The position numbers and the translations under genes were made by a program. Below are positions 25,880-34,022 of a DNA stretch of 64,000 nucleotides, piece by piece; position 1 is the stretch's first letter; every line of letters starts with the position of its first letter. Origin of the DNA: Allobosea sp. BH3 (GTDB lineage Bacteria > Pseudomonadota > Alphaproteobacteria > Rhizobiales > Beijerinckiaceae); contig NZ_JAIMCA010000001.1 of NCBI RefSeq assembly GCF_025499465.1, positions 744,001-808,000 of the forward strand. Reading direction: 5' to 3'. The notes beneath the pieces are model-generated. The model did no database searches and was not told where the DNA came from. It saw only the letters and a list, made by a program, of their open reading frames with translations.

Positions 25880-26749
25880 ATGGCGCTCGACCGCAGGATC
25901 GTCGAACTCTACGACGAATACACGCACAAGCCGCTCGACCGGCGCGTCTTCATGAACCGGCTGCTGGCCGTCGCCGGCTCCGCCGCAGCGGCCGAAGCGG
26001 CGCTCGCCCTGCTGGAGCCGAACTACGCGCACGCCCAGCAGATCGCGCCCGACGACGCCCGCATCGCCGCCACGCGCCTCGACGCCACGGTCGATGGCGT
26101 CGCGCTGAAGGGCTATCTCGTCACGCCCAAGGCAGAAGCCCGGCGCGGCGGCGTCCTCGTCATCCATGAGAACCGCGGGCTCAACCCGCATATCGAGGAC
26201 ATCACCCGGCGCGTCGTGCTCGAGGGCTTCACCGCGCTCGGCCTCGATTTCCTGACGCCGCTCGGCGGCACGCCGACCGATGCGGACGCCGCCCGCGCGC
26301 TCTTCCCGCAGCTTTCGCCGGAGAACGTCGTGGCGCAGGGCCGCGCCGCGTTCAAATACCTGGCAGCACGCCCTGATGCGAACGGCAAGCTCGGCGCGGT
26401 CGGCTTCTGCTGGGGCGGCGGCGCGGTCAACGATCTCGCCGTCTCTGCGCCGGAGCTCAATGCCGGCGTCATCTTCTATGGCCGCCCGCCCGATCTCGCC
26501 AAGGTGCCGCAGATCAAGGCGCGGCTCCTGATCCAGCAGGCCTCTCGCGACACGCGCCTCGTCGGCATGCTGCCGGACCACGAGAAGGCACTGAAGGCTG
26601 CCGGCATCCGCTACGAGGCGATCGTCTATCCGGATGTCGACCACGCCTTCATGAACGACACCAGCGCCGAGCGCTACAACGCCGCCGCGGCTAAGCAGGC
26701 CTGGGCCCGCAGCATCGCCTTCCTCAAGGCGGAGACGGGCACCGCCTGA
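25880..26749 (+). CDS. Dienelactone hydrolase family protein with twin-arginine-type leader
   Basis: The 289 residues start at the ATG at 25880, six bases after AGGGAG. The leader contains DRRVFMNRLLAVAG (twin arginine at about 20-21, then a hydrophobic stretch), which fits Tat export, with cleavage near AHAQ. The alpha/beta hydrolase core has the cysteine nucleophile in GFCWGGG and a histidine in VDHAF, matching the Cys-Asp-His triad of dienelactone hydrolases. The substrate is unknown. An exported location distinguishes it from cytoplasmic clcD-type enzymes. Confidence 0.8.
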   Translation: MALDRRIVELYDEYTHKPLDRRVFMNRLLAVAGSAAAAEAALALLEPNYAHAQQIAPDDARIAATRLDATVDGVALKGYLVTPKAEARRGGVLVIHENRGLNPHIEDITRRVVLEGFTALGLDFLTPLGGTPTDADAARALFPQLSPENVVAQGRAAFKYLAARPDANGKLGAVGFCWGGGAVNDLAVSAPELNAGVIFYGRPPDLAKVPQIKARLLIQQASRDTRLVGMLPDHEKALKAAGIRYEAIVYPDVDHAFMNDTSAERYNAAAAKQAWARSIAFLKAETGTA

Positions 26750-26821
26750 GCGGGTGTAGCCGTCGTTCCCGGCGCTTTCCGTGCCAATTGCGGCAGCCAG
26801 AGCGTTCGACAACCGCCCAAC

Positions 26822-26849
26822 AAAAAACCCGGCGGTTGCCCGCCGGGTT
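26822..26849 (-). terminator. Rho-independent terminator of carD
   Basis: CCCGGCGG (26828-26835) and CCGCCGGG (26840-26847) form a perfect stem around TTGC. On the minus strand the stem is followed by six T residues. It lies 27 bases beyond the carD stop codon. Confidence 0.85.
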
Positions 26850-26875
26850 CTTCAAATCCTTTCGGAGGAAACCGC

Positions 26876-27475
26876 TCAGGCGGCCTCTTCCTGGATGTCG
26901 TCGTTGTCGCCTTCCAGCTCGGCATCGGCAGCCTCGGCTTCGGCCTTGCTGGCGCGACGCGGCGACTTGGCAAGCTGCGCCTCGATCTTCTTGAGCGCCT
27001 CGGTCTCGGTGACGTCGTCGACAACCGCGATCTCGCGCGTCATGCGGTCGAGGGCAGCCTCATAGAGCTGGCGCTCGGAGTAGGACTGCTCGGGCTGAGC
27101 CTCGGAGCGATAGAGATCGCGCACGACCTCAGCGATGGCGACCAGATCGCCCGAATTGATCTTCGCCTCGTATTCCTGCGCGCGGCGCGACCACATGGTG
27201 CGCTTGACGCGCGCGCGGCCGGTGAGCGTGGTCAGCGCCTTGGCGACGGCCTCGGCATCGGCGAGCTTGCGCAGGCCGACGCTGGCGGCCTTGGCGGTGG
27301 GGACGCGCAGCGTCATCTTGTCCTTCTGGAAGCTGACCACGAAGAGCTCGAGCTTGAAGCCGGCAACTTCCTGTTCCTCGATCGCCGTGATCTGACCGAC
27401 GCCATGGGACGGGTAGACGACGTATTCGCCCGTCTTGAAACCCAAGCGCACAACAGCTTTCTTCACAGTGGACAT
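26876..27475 (-). CDS. carD: CarD-family transcription regulator
   Basis: The 199 residues begin at the ATG at 27475, with AGGAG upstream. The N-terminal Tudor-like RNA polymerase-interaction domain shows GEYVVYPSHGVGQITAIEEQ. The C-terminal helical DNA-binding domain includes WSRRAQEYEAKINSGDL and IAEVVRDLYR. A 30-residue acidic tail follows. CarD stabilises the RNA polymerase open complex, especially at rRNA promoters, and is widely conserved in alphaproteobacteria. It has its own terminator. Confidence 0.95.
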   Translation of the reverse strand: MSTVKKAVVRLGFKTGEYVVYPSHGVGQITAIEEQEVAGFKLELFVVSFQKDKMTLRVPTAKAASVGLRKLADAEAVAKALTTLTGRARVKRTMWSRRAQEYEAKINSGDLVAIAEVVRDLYRSEAQPEQSYSERQLYEAALDRMTREIAVVDDVTETEALKKIEAQLAKSPRRASKAEAEAADAELEGDNDDIQEEAA

Positions 27476-27914
27476 GCCGTTACGACTCCTGACCGGCCCG
27501 CTCGACGCGAGCACGCGATGATCTGTCCCCGTCCGGTTGGCCGGGGACCTTCCGCCTGACGCGACGCAAAATGGGCACCGCTTCACGCTCCCTCAGTCGA
27601 CTGTTTCTTTCGCCCCATGGATGAACGCTATGAAGGCCGGCGGGAACCGGTCTTTCTCACGTTCTGGCGTTGGGGGTGCCCCGTATTGCAGGACCTCGCA
27701 GGGGCGTGCGGAACGAATTCGACTAGGGCTGGCTTGTAACACAAAAAACACGCCGAATCAAAGGTAAACGCGCAGCGGCGTCCCCCCGCACGGGCATGGC
27801 CAAGTCGTGGTTAATGCATCAGGCCGAAAAAATAAGCCGACTTTCGGGGCCGCCGATGCAATGTCGAAGATGCGCTGCGAGAGATGACCAAAGGTCATTT
27901 TTCCGTGGGCAGGA
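27476..27914. other. Intergenic region upstream of carD
   Basis: This gap follows the fdxA stop and contains the carD promoter region. I see no open frame with coding character and no clear RNA structure. The stretch 27735-27790 is locally AT-richer on its left side. Confidence 0.4.
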
Positions 27915-28250
27915 TCAGTCTCCCTCGCCGGGATTCGGAGACAGCATCTCGAGCTTGCCCGGCACGCCGTCGAACGCCTTGGCGTCCGCGGGAGGCTCCT
28001 TCTTCTGCGTAATGTTGGGCCAGCTCGCCGCGAATTTCCCGTTGAGCTGCAGCCAGCTTTCGAGGCCGGGCTCGGTGTCGGGCTTGATCGCCTCGGCCGG
28101 GCATTCCGGCTCGCACACGCCGCAATCGATGCACTCGTCCGGATGGATGACGAGGAAGTTCTCGCCTTCATAGAAGCAGTCGACCGGGCAGACCTCGACG
28201 CAGTCCATATACTTGCACTTGATGCAGTTCTCGGTGACCACATAGGTCAT
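27915..28250 (-). CDS. fdxA: Seven-iron ferredoxin
   Basis: The 111 residues carry the cluster motifs in the first 50: [17 protein letters not shown] and [12 protein letters not shown]. These fit one 3Fe-4S and one 4Fe-4S cluster. The C-terminal extension ([15 protein letters not shown]) is typical of FdxA in alphaproteobacteria. It is an electron carrier. The order helicase, S4 protein, fdxA, carD is common in this order. Confidence 0.95.
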   Translation of the reverse strand: MTYVVTENCIKCKYMDCVEVCPVDCFYEGENFLVIHPDECIDCGVCEPECPAEAIKPDTEPGLESWLQLNGKFAASWPNITQKKEPPADAKAFDGVPGKLEMLSPNPGEGD

Positions 28251-28416
28251 GGGCCGGCCCTTCCAACACTTCTAAACAACCCCATAAACCCCTGCCGGGC
28301 GGCGGTTTCAAGGTTGTTCTCTCATTGTCCGGCAGAACGATCCTTCGTCCGGTCACATACCGGAGAACGATCTGCGCCGCGGGCAGCGCATGGCCCGCCG
28401 ACGATCGCGGGCGGAT

Positions 28417-28725
28417 TTAATCGCCGTCCCCGCTCTCCGCAAGCGGCGCATCGTCGCTGCCGCCGGCCAGGCGCTCATAGAGCAGCCGCGCCGTCTCGAA
28501 CGGCCCCCGCCGCTCGGCGAAGGCGCGCACCCGCACCACCATCGTCGCGTGCGGCAGCGCCAGCGTCAGCACGTCGCCGAGCTTCACGCCCTGCGCGGCG
28601 TTGACGACCCGCCGCCCCTCGATGCGGACATGGCCGTCCTCCACCAGGCGCACAGCGGCCGGGCGGGTCCGCGCGAAGCGCGCGAACCAGAGCCATTTGT
28701 CGAGGCGTTGACGATGCTCCTGCAA
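28417..28725 (-). CDS. S4-domain RNA-binding protein, Hsp15-like
   Basis: The 102 residues start at a TTG (28725) preceded by GGGAGG, 24 bases after the helicase stop codon. The S4 fold is clear: QRLDKWLWFARFARTRPAAVRLVEDGHVRIEG followed by KLGDVLTL. Hsp15-type proteins bind stalled 50S subunits carrying peptidyl-tRNA. Pairing with the helicase suggests joint RNA or ribosome metabolism. Confidence 0.88.
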   Translation of the reverse strand: MQEHRQRLDKWLWFARFARTRPAAVRLVEDGHVRIEGRRVVNAAQGVKLGDVLTLALPHATMVVRVRAFAERRGPFETARLLYERLAGGSDDAPLAESGDGD

Positions 28726-28749
28726 GCGGTCCGCGCCTCCCAGGCCGGG

Positions 28750-31700
28750 TCAGTTCTTGCTGCCCTCGAGCTGCGCCTTGAGCGCCGCGAGCTTGGCGAA
28801 GGGCGAATCCGGGTCCGGCTCGCGATTGGCCGGGCGCGGACGCGGCGCCTGCTGGAAGCGCTCCCGCTCGCCACCACCCCGATCCTCCCGCCGAGGACCG
28901 CCCGGGCGACCCTCACGCTTGAAATCGGGGTTGAACTCCCGCCGGGGACCGCGCCCACCCTCGGGACGTCCCTGCCGGGGCTGCTCGTCGCGCCGCGGGC
29001 GCTCCTGCTGTGGGCGCTCCTGGCGCGGGGCGGCTTCGCCCTCGGCCCGCGCCGCAGCCGGCTGCTGCTGGCCGGGACGGCCGCTGTCGCGGCGCTGCCC
29101 ACCCGGCCTGCCGTCCCGCTGCGGACGCTCGCCGCGGCCCTGCTCGCCATCGCGCCGGCCCCGCTGGCCATGCTCCGGCCGGCGTCCACCCTGATGGCGA
29201 TGCGGGCGCCAGATCTCGATCTGCTCCGGCTCGGCCGGCGCATCCGTAGCCTCCGCCGCTTCCGCAGCGACCGGCTCCCCAGCCTCGACCGCGGCCTCAG
29301 CCGTGACCGGCAGGGCCGACATCGCATCGGCCGGAACCGGCTCCGGTTGGGTTTCGGCTTCCGTCAGGACCGGCACATCGGCAGTCTCCTCCGCCGGCGC
29401 CTCCTCAGTCGCGACCGCGGTCTCGGTCAGCACCTCGACGGGATCGGCATCCGCTGCCGCCTCGGCCGGAGCCGCATCCTCGGCGCTCGCCTGCTCGGGA
29501 GCCATGTCGGGCTGCGCCTCGACGACGACAGCCGGCTCGGTCGAGGCCGGCGGAGCCGCCAGGGCCACCGTGATGGCCGGGCCAGAGCGCTTGGTCGAGA
29601 CATAGCCGAGCGAGCGCAGGATCGAGGCGAAATCCTCGCCGGCGCAGCCGACGAGCGAAGTCATCGCGCCGGTGACGACGAAGCCGTCCTGATCGGCTGT
29701 GCCAGCCGGCGGCTGACCTGGCGTGACGCCGGGGCGATAAGCGATCGCCGGGCGGATGAGATCGGCGAGGCGCTCCAGGATGTCGACGCGCACCGCGCGC
29801 TCACCGCAGACGCGATAGCCGGCCGCGCGATAGAGCCCCTTCGGCACGGCCTTGTCGACCGGGAAGGAGGTGCGGCCGGACGCTGCCAGATGCGCGATAT
29901 CGTCGAGCCCGGCCGTCTCCGGCCCGCCATGCTTCAGCGCCCAGAGCTGTGCGGCGAGCGCCCGCGGCGCCGGCTTGAGCAGCGCCGGCAGGTAGAGGTG
30001 GAACGCGCCGAAGCGGATGCCGAGCTGGCGCAGCGCAGCGCGCCCGTCCTGCTCCAGCGCCTTCATCTCCTCGCCGACCTTGGAACGCTCCAGCACACCA
30101 AGCGCCTCGGCCGCCTGATAGGCGATGCCGCGCGCGATGCCCGTGACGTTCTCGGCCGCCTCCAGGATCTGGAGAGCGCCGAGCAGGCGGGTGATGTGAT
30201 TCTTCAGCCAGAGCGCGAGCCGGGCCTCGACCTGCTCGCGCGCAGCGCCGGTGAGGTGCTCTTCCACGAGAAGCCGCAGCCGCGGCTCCAGCACCTTCTC
30301 GCCGGCGACGAGCCGGGCGACCGGCTCGCCGGTCCAGCGCAGCAGCCCGTCATGAGCGAGGATGAAAGCATCGTCCCCCGCCAGCACGACGCGCGCCGCC
30401 CGCGATTCGATCTCGGCGCCGAGCGCCTTCATCGCCGCCAGGTTCAAGGCCTTGACCTCGGCCCCGCCTGCCTTCGGGTCCGCCGTGAAGCGGAAGCCCT
30501 GCAGCATCCCCACATGCTGGCCCTCGACGAGCACGTCGCCCGTCGCGGTGACCTCAGCCTCCAACATCGCATTCTCCCGCAAGCGGCGCATCAGTACGCT
30601 GGTGCGCCGATCGACAAATCGGCTGGCGAGACGCTCGTGCAGAGCATCCGACAGCTTGTCCTCTACAAGACGCGCCATGCCCTGCCAATGCTCAGGATCG
30701 GGCAACCAGTCGGGTCTGTTCGCGACGAAGGTCCATGTCCGGACCTGCGCGATGCGCGCCGAGAGCGTGTCGATCTCGCCATCGGTGCGGTCTAGCGAGG
30801 CGAGTTGGGCCGAATACCAGTCGATATCGAGCCGGCCATGGCGCATCAGACGCAGGTAAAGCGTGGTCGCCAGGTCCGAATGCTGCATCGGCGAGATCTT
30901 GCGATAATCCGGCAGCGCGCAGACCTCCCAGAGCCGCTCGACCCCCGCGCGCCCCTGCGCCAGCCTCGCGACATCCGGATCTCGCGAGAGGATTTCGAGC
31001 GTCGACATGTCCTCGGCGATCAGCGCCCGCGTCAGCCCCTGCTCGGAGGGCTGGATATTGAGCGTATCGAGGAGCCCCGCAACCGAGCGCAGGTCGAGAT
31101 CGGAATTGCGCCACTGCATCTGCCGAATCGGCTCGAAGCGATGATTCTCGATCGCCTCAACCAGCTCGACGCCGAACGGCGCGCTGCGGCCGGTCGTGCC
31201 GAAGGTGCCGTCACGCAGGTGCCGCCCGGCGCGGCCGGCGATCTGGCCGAACTCGGCCGGGTGCAGCTGCCGGTAATGATGCCCGTCGAATTTTCGCTCG
31301 GCGGCGAAGGCGATGTGGTTGACGTCGAGATTGAGCCCCATGCCGATGGCATCGGTCGCGACCAGATAGTCGACATCGCCGGATTGGTAGATCTCGACCT
31401 GGGCGTTGCGCGTGCGTGGCGAAAGCGCGCCGAGCACCACCGCCGCCCCGCCCTTCTGCCGGCGGATCAGCTCGGCGATGGCGTAAACCTCCTCGACCGA
31501 GAATGCGACGATGGCAGAGCGCGGCGGCAGCCGCGTGATCTTGCGGTCACCGGCGAACACCAGTTCGGAAAGGCGCGGGCGCGAGACGACGTTCACGCCC
31601 GGTATCAGCTGCTCGATCAGCGGGCGCATCGTGGCGGCCCCGATCAGCATGGTCTCGGCCCGGCCGCGCCGGTTCAGCAGCCGATCGGTGAAGACATGGC

Positions 31701-32040
31701 CGCGGTCGAGATCGGCAGCGAGCTGGATTTCGTCGATGGCGACGAAATCGACCGCGAGGTCGCGCGGCATCGCCTCGACGGTGCAGACCCAGAAGCGCGG
31801 CCGGTCGGGCTTGATCTTCTCCTCGCCGGTCACGAGGGCGACGGCCTCGGGGCCGACCTTTTCGACCACCCGCTGGTAGACTTCGCGCGCCAGCAGCCTG
31901 AGCGGCAGGCCGATCATCCCCGTGGGATGGGCGACCATGCGCTCGATGGCGAGATGGGTCTTGCCGGTGTTGGTCGGGCCCAGCACCGCCGTGACGCCAT
32001 GGGCGCGGGCGGCGGGCGGCAGCGAACGAAAAGGAAGCAA
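28750..32040 (-). CDS. SUV3-like DEAD/DEAH-box RNA helicase with long disordered tail
   Basis: The 1096 residues start at a TTG codon (32040). Motif I is GPTNTGKTHLA (about 21-31), motif II is AIDEIQLA and motif VI is QIAGRAGRH, followed by the helical region of SUV3/MgpS-type helicases. Residues about 820-950 are Ala/Glu/Val/Pro-rich, and the last ~140 are a basic Arg/Gly/Gln tail (RRDGEQGRGERPQRDGRP is one sample). Mitochondrial SUV3 works with exoribonuclease in RNA turnover. A similar degradosome-like role is inferred. The start has no strong ribosome site. Confidence 0.85.
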   Translation of the reverse strand: MLPFRSLPPAARAHGVTAVLGPTNTGKTHLAIERMVAHPTGMIGLPLRLLAREVYQRVVEKVGPEAVALVTGEEKIKPDRPRFWVCTVEAMPRDLAVDFVAIDEIQLAADLDRGHVFTDRLLNRRGRAETMLIGAATMRPLIEQLIPGVNVVSRPRLSELVFAGDRKITRLPPRSAIVAFSVEEVYAIAELIRRQKGGAAVVLGALSPRTRNAQVEIYQSGDVDYLVATDAIGMGLNLDVNHIAFAAERKFDGHHYRQLHPAEFGQIAGRAGRHLRDGTFGTTGRSAPFGVELVEAIENHRFEPIRQMQWRNSDLDLRSVAGLLDTLNIQPSEQGLTRALIAEDMSTLEILSRDPDVARLAQGRAGVERLWEVCALPDYRKISPMQHSDLATTLYLRLMRHGRLDIDWYSAQLASLDRTDGEIDTLSARIAQVRTWTFVANRPDWLPDPEHWQGMARLVEDKLSDALHERLASRFVDRRTSVLMRRLRENAMLEAEVTATGDVLVEGQHVGMLQGFRFTADPKAGGAEVKALNLAAMKALGAEIESRAARVVLAGDDAFILAHDGLLRWTGEPVARLVAGEKVLEPRLRLLVEEHLTGAAREQVEARLALWLKNHITRLLGALQILEAAENVTGIARGIAYQAAEALGVLERSKVGEEMKALEQDGRAALRQLGIRFGAFHLYLPALLKPAPRALAAQLWALKHGGPETAGLDDIAHLAASGRTSFPVDKAVPKGLYRAAGYRVCGERAVRVDILERLADLIRPAIAYRPGVTPGQPPAGTADQDGFVVTGAMTSLVGCAGEDFASILRSLGYVSTKRSGPAITVALAAPPASTEPAVVVEAQPDMAPEQASAEDAAPAEAAADADPVEVLTETAVATEEAPAEETADVPVLTEAETQPEPVPADAMSALPVTAEAAVEAGEPVAAEAAEATDAPAEPEQIEIWRPHRHQGGRRPEHGQRGRRDGEQGRGERPQRDGRPGGQRRDSGRPGQQQPAAARAEGEAAPRQERPQQERPRRDEQPRQGRPEGGRGPRREFNPDFKREGRPGGPRREDRGGGERERFQQAPRPRPANREPDPDSPFAKLAALKAQLEGSKN

Positions 32041-32321
32041 GGCGACGGAGCCGATCGTTTCGTCCGGCCCTCGCGGGCCGGATCATGAACTGGAATCAGG
32101 AACGAGTCTGGAACGAAGCGAGGCCGAATCGCTGACTCGGGCAGAATCGGGGTTTGTTCCCCTTTTGGGGACTCACCCCCGTCAAGCGCAGTAGCGGCAT
32201 CGCGCGACCCTCTCGCGACATCCTCTCAGGGGCAGCGCGAAGGCTGCCTAGCACGGCCCCTATTTAAGCCTTTCGGCGCGGGAAACGAGAGGCAATCCGC
32301 CTCCTGCTCCAAAACCCCGCA

Positions 32322-32759
32322 TCAATGATGGGCATGGTTGCACTGGCCATGGTCGGCCAACGCCTCGATGATCGCGCAATCGCAGGCCGCGACGCCGCCG
32401 TGGCAGGTCGTGGCGATGCGCTCCAGCTCCTTTTCCAGCGAGCGCAGCCGCGCGATCTTGTCCCGCACCTCCTCCAGATGCGCCACCGAGATCGCATGGG
32501 CCTCGTCGCAGGCGATGCCGGACGTGTCCGAGAGCCTGAGCAGCGTGCGGATATTGTCGACAGCGAAGCCGAGATCGCGCGCATGCTTGATGAAGGCGAG
32601 GCGCTCGGCGTGGCGGCGACTGTAGCGGCGTTGGTTACCCTCGGAGCGCTCCGGCGGCGGCAGCAGCCCGACCTGCTCGTAGTAGCGGATCGTCTCGACC
32701 TTGACGCCGGTGCGCTCAGCGAGCGCCCCGATCGGCATCACGCGTTCGAGCCCGTTCAT
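32322..32759 (-). CDS. MerR-family transcription regulator (metal-type)
   Basis: This 145-residue protein has the N-terminal MerR helix-turn-helix (IGALAERTGVKVETIRYYEQVGLLPPP), a dimerization helix and a cysteine/histidine-rich end: C79, CHGG, CDC and CNHAHH. The C79 and CDCAIIEA pattern resembles the ZntR/CadR/PbrR metal-sensing loop. No efflux gene is adjacent, so the target is either elsewhere or only its own promoter, which carries a clear dyad. Confidence 0.88.
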   Translation of the reverse strand: MNGLERVMPIGALAERTGVKVETIRYYEQVGLLPPPERSEGNQRRYSRRHAERLAFIKHARDLGFAVDNIRTLLRLSDTSGIACDEAHAISVAHLEEVRDKIARLRSLEKELERIATTCHGGVAACDCAIIEALADHGQCNHAHH

Positions 32760-32770
32760 GGCAGCCTCCG

Positions 32771-32793
32771 AAAGCTGTAGTGTCTAGAGCTTT
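32771..32793 (-). promoter_or_regulatory. MerR-type operator dyad
   Basis: AAAGCT (32771-32776) and AGCTTT (32788-32793) flank an 11-base centre that itself contains CTAGA-like symmetry, giving a 23-base dyad 11 bases upstream of the merR start. MerR proteins bind such dyads within their own promoter. The -35 and -10 boxes cannot be set with confidence. Confidence 0.6.
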
Positions 32794-32943
32794 AGATAAG
32801 CAGGCACATTGGAGCCGCAAGAGTCCCGGCGCTCGTCAGTCTCGGACGAAGCGAAGCGCAGACCCGAGAATCTTCGGCAGAAAAAAGCTCGGGAGCGTCC
32901 GTGTCACGAGATGCTCGGGTCAAGCCCGAGCATGACGCTGAAA

Positions 32944-33951
32944 CTACGCCACGCCCATCGCCAGCAGGTCATGCACATGGACGATGCCGACCGGCTTCTC
33001 CTGCGCGTCGACCACGATCAGCGCGGTGATCCGCAGCCGGTTGACCAGCTCGAGCGCCTCGACAGCGAGCGTGTCGAGCCCGATGCGGCGGGGATTGGCG
33101 GTCATGATGTCGCGCGCCCTCAGCGAATCGCCGCCGCCCATCGTCGCCTTGCGGCGCAGATCGCCATCGGTGACGACGCCGGCGAGCTTGCCCTCGCCAT
33201 CCATGACGATGGCGCAGCCGAAGCCTTTGGCCGAGATCATCGCGATGATGTCGGGCAGAGCCGTGTCGAGCCCGATCAGCGGCAACTCCCCACCACGATG
33301 CATGATGCTGTCGACGGTCTTGAGCTGGGCGCCGAGCTTGCCGCCCGGGTGATAGACGAAAAAGTCCTGACGAGAGAAGCCCCGCGCCTCCAGCAGCGCC
33401 ACCGCCAGCGCATCGCCGAGCGCGATCTGCATCGTCGTCGAGGTGGTGGGCGCGAGCCCGTTCGGGCAGGCCTCGGTCGCCTTGGGCAGGATCAGCGCGA
33501 CATCGGCCTCCTTGCCGAGCGTGCTCTCGGGGTTGGAGGTGAAGGCGATGAGCCCGACGCGGAAGCGCCGCGTATAGCCGACGATCGCCGCGAGTTCCGC
33601 CGTCTCGCCCGACCAGGATAGCGCGATCACCACATCTTCGGGCTGCACCATGCCGAGATCGCCATGGCTGGCCTCGGCGGGATGGACGAAGTGGGCGGGC
33701 GTCCCGGTCGAGGCCAGCGTCGCCGCGAGCTTGCGCCCGACATGGCCGGACTTGCCCATCCCTGAGACGACGACCCGCCCCGTCGCGGCGCGGATCATTG
33801 CCACCGCCTCGGCGAAGGGCCCGCCCAGCCCGTTGGCGAGCGCCGCATGGAGCGTGTCGAGCCCATCGCGCTCGGTGGCGACGGTGCGGAGGGCGGAGGC
33901 GCGGATATCGGCTGTCATGGCGTCGCGCTCTAGCACGGCCACCGCCGGCAT
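32944..33951 (-). CDS. kdsD: Arabinose-5-phosphate isomerase (KpsF/GutQ family)
   Basis: The 335 residues (a second ATG at 33918 would give 324) hold a SIS sugar-isomerase domain: VVSGMGKSGHVGRKLAATLASTGTP and HPAEASHGDLGM. Two CBS domains follow (IMHRGGELPLI and IMTANPRRIG). It converts ribulose-5-phosphate to arabinose-5-phosphate, the first step of Kdo synthesis for lipopolysaccharide. Confidence 0.93.
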   Translation of the reverse strand: MPAVAVLERDAMTADIRASALRTVATERDGLDTLHAALANGLGGPFAEAVAMIRAATGRVVVSGMGKSGHVGRKLAATLASTGTPAHFVHPAEASHGDLGMVQPEDVVIALSWSGETAELAAIVGYTRRFRVGLIAFTSNPESTLGKEADVALILPKATEACPNGLAPTTSTTMQIALGDALAVALLEARGFSRQDFFVYHPGGKLGAQLKTVDSIMHRGGELPLIGLDTALPDIIAMISAKGFGCAIVMDGEGKLAGVVTDGDLRRKATMGGGDSLRARDIMTANPRRIGLDTLAVEALELVNRLRITALIVVDAQEKPVGIVHVHDLLAMGVA

Positions 33952-34022
33952 TTCTACCGCGGCGGATGCCGCGGCCTCGCGTTGACGGCTCCTTAACCCC
34001 GTTCGTTCTAACTCCGTTAACC

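Noticed and set aside
24911..26812. A 633-residue minus-strand frame across the barrel protein and the dienelactone hydrolase genes
   Set aside because: It is antisense to two well-supported genes with signal peptides and family motifs.
28390..30795. An 801-residue open frame on the plus strand opposite the helicase
   Set aside because: It is antisense to a gene with full helicase motifs, has no ribosome site and its sequence is Arg/Leu-rich with no recognisable domain. GC-rich coding DNA often leaves such open frames.
30805..32088. A 427-residue plus-strand frame opposite the helicase N-terminal half
   Set aside because: It is antisense to the Walker A, DEIQ and QIAGRAGRH motifs of the helicase and shows no domain of its own.
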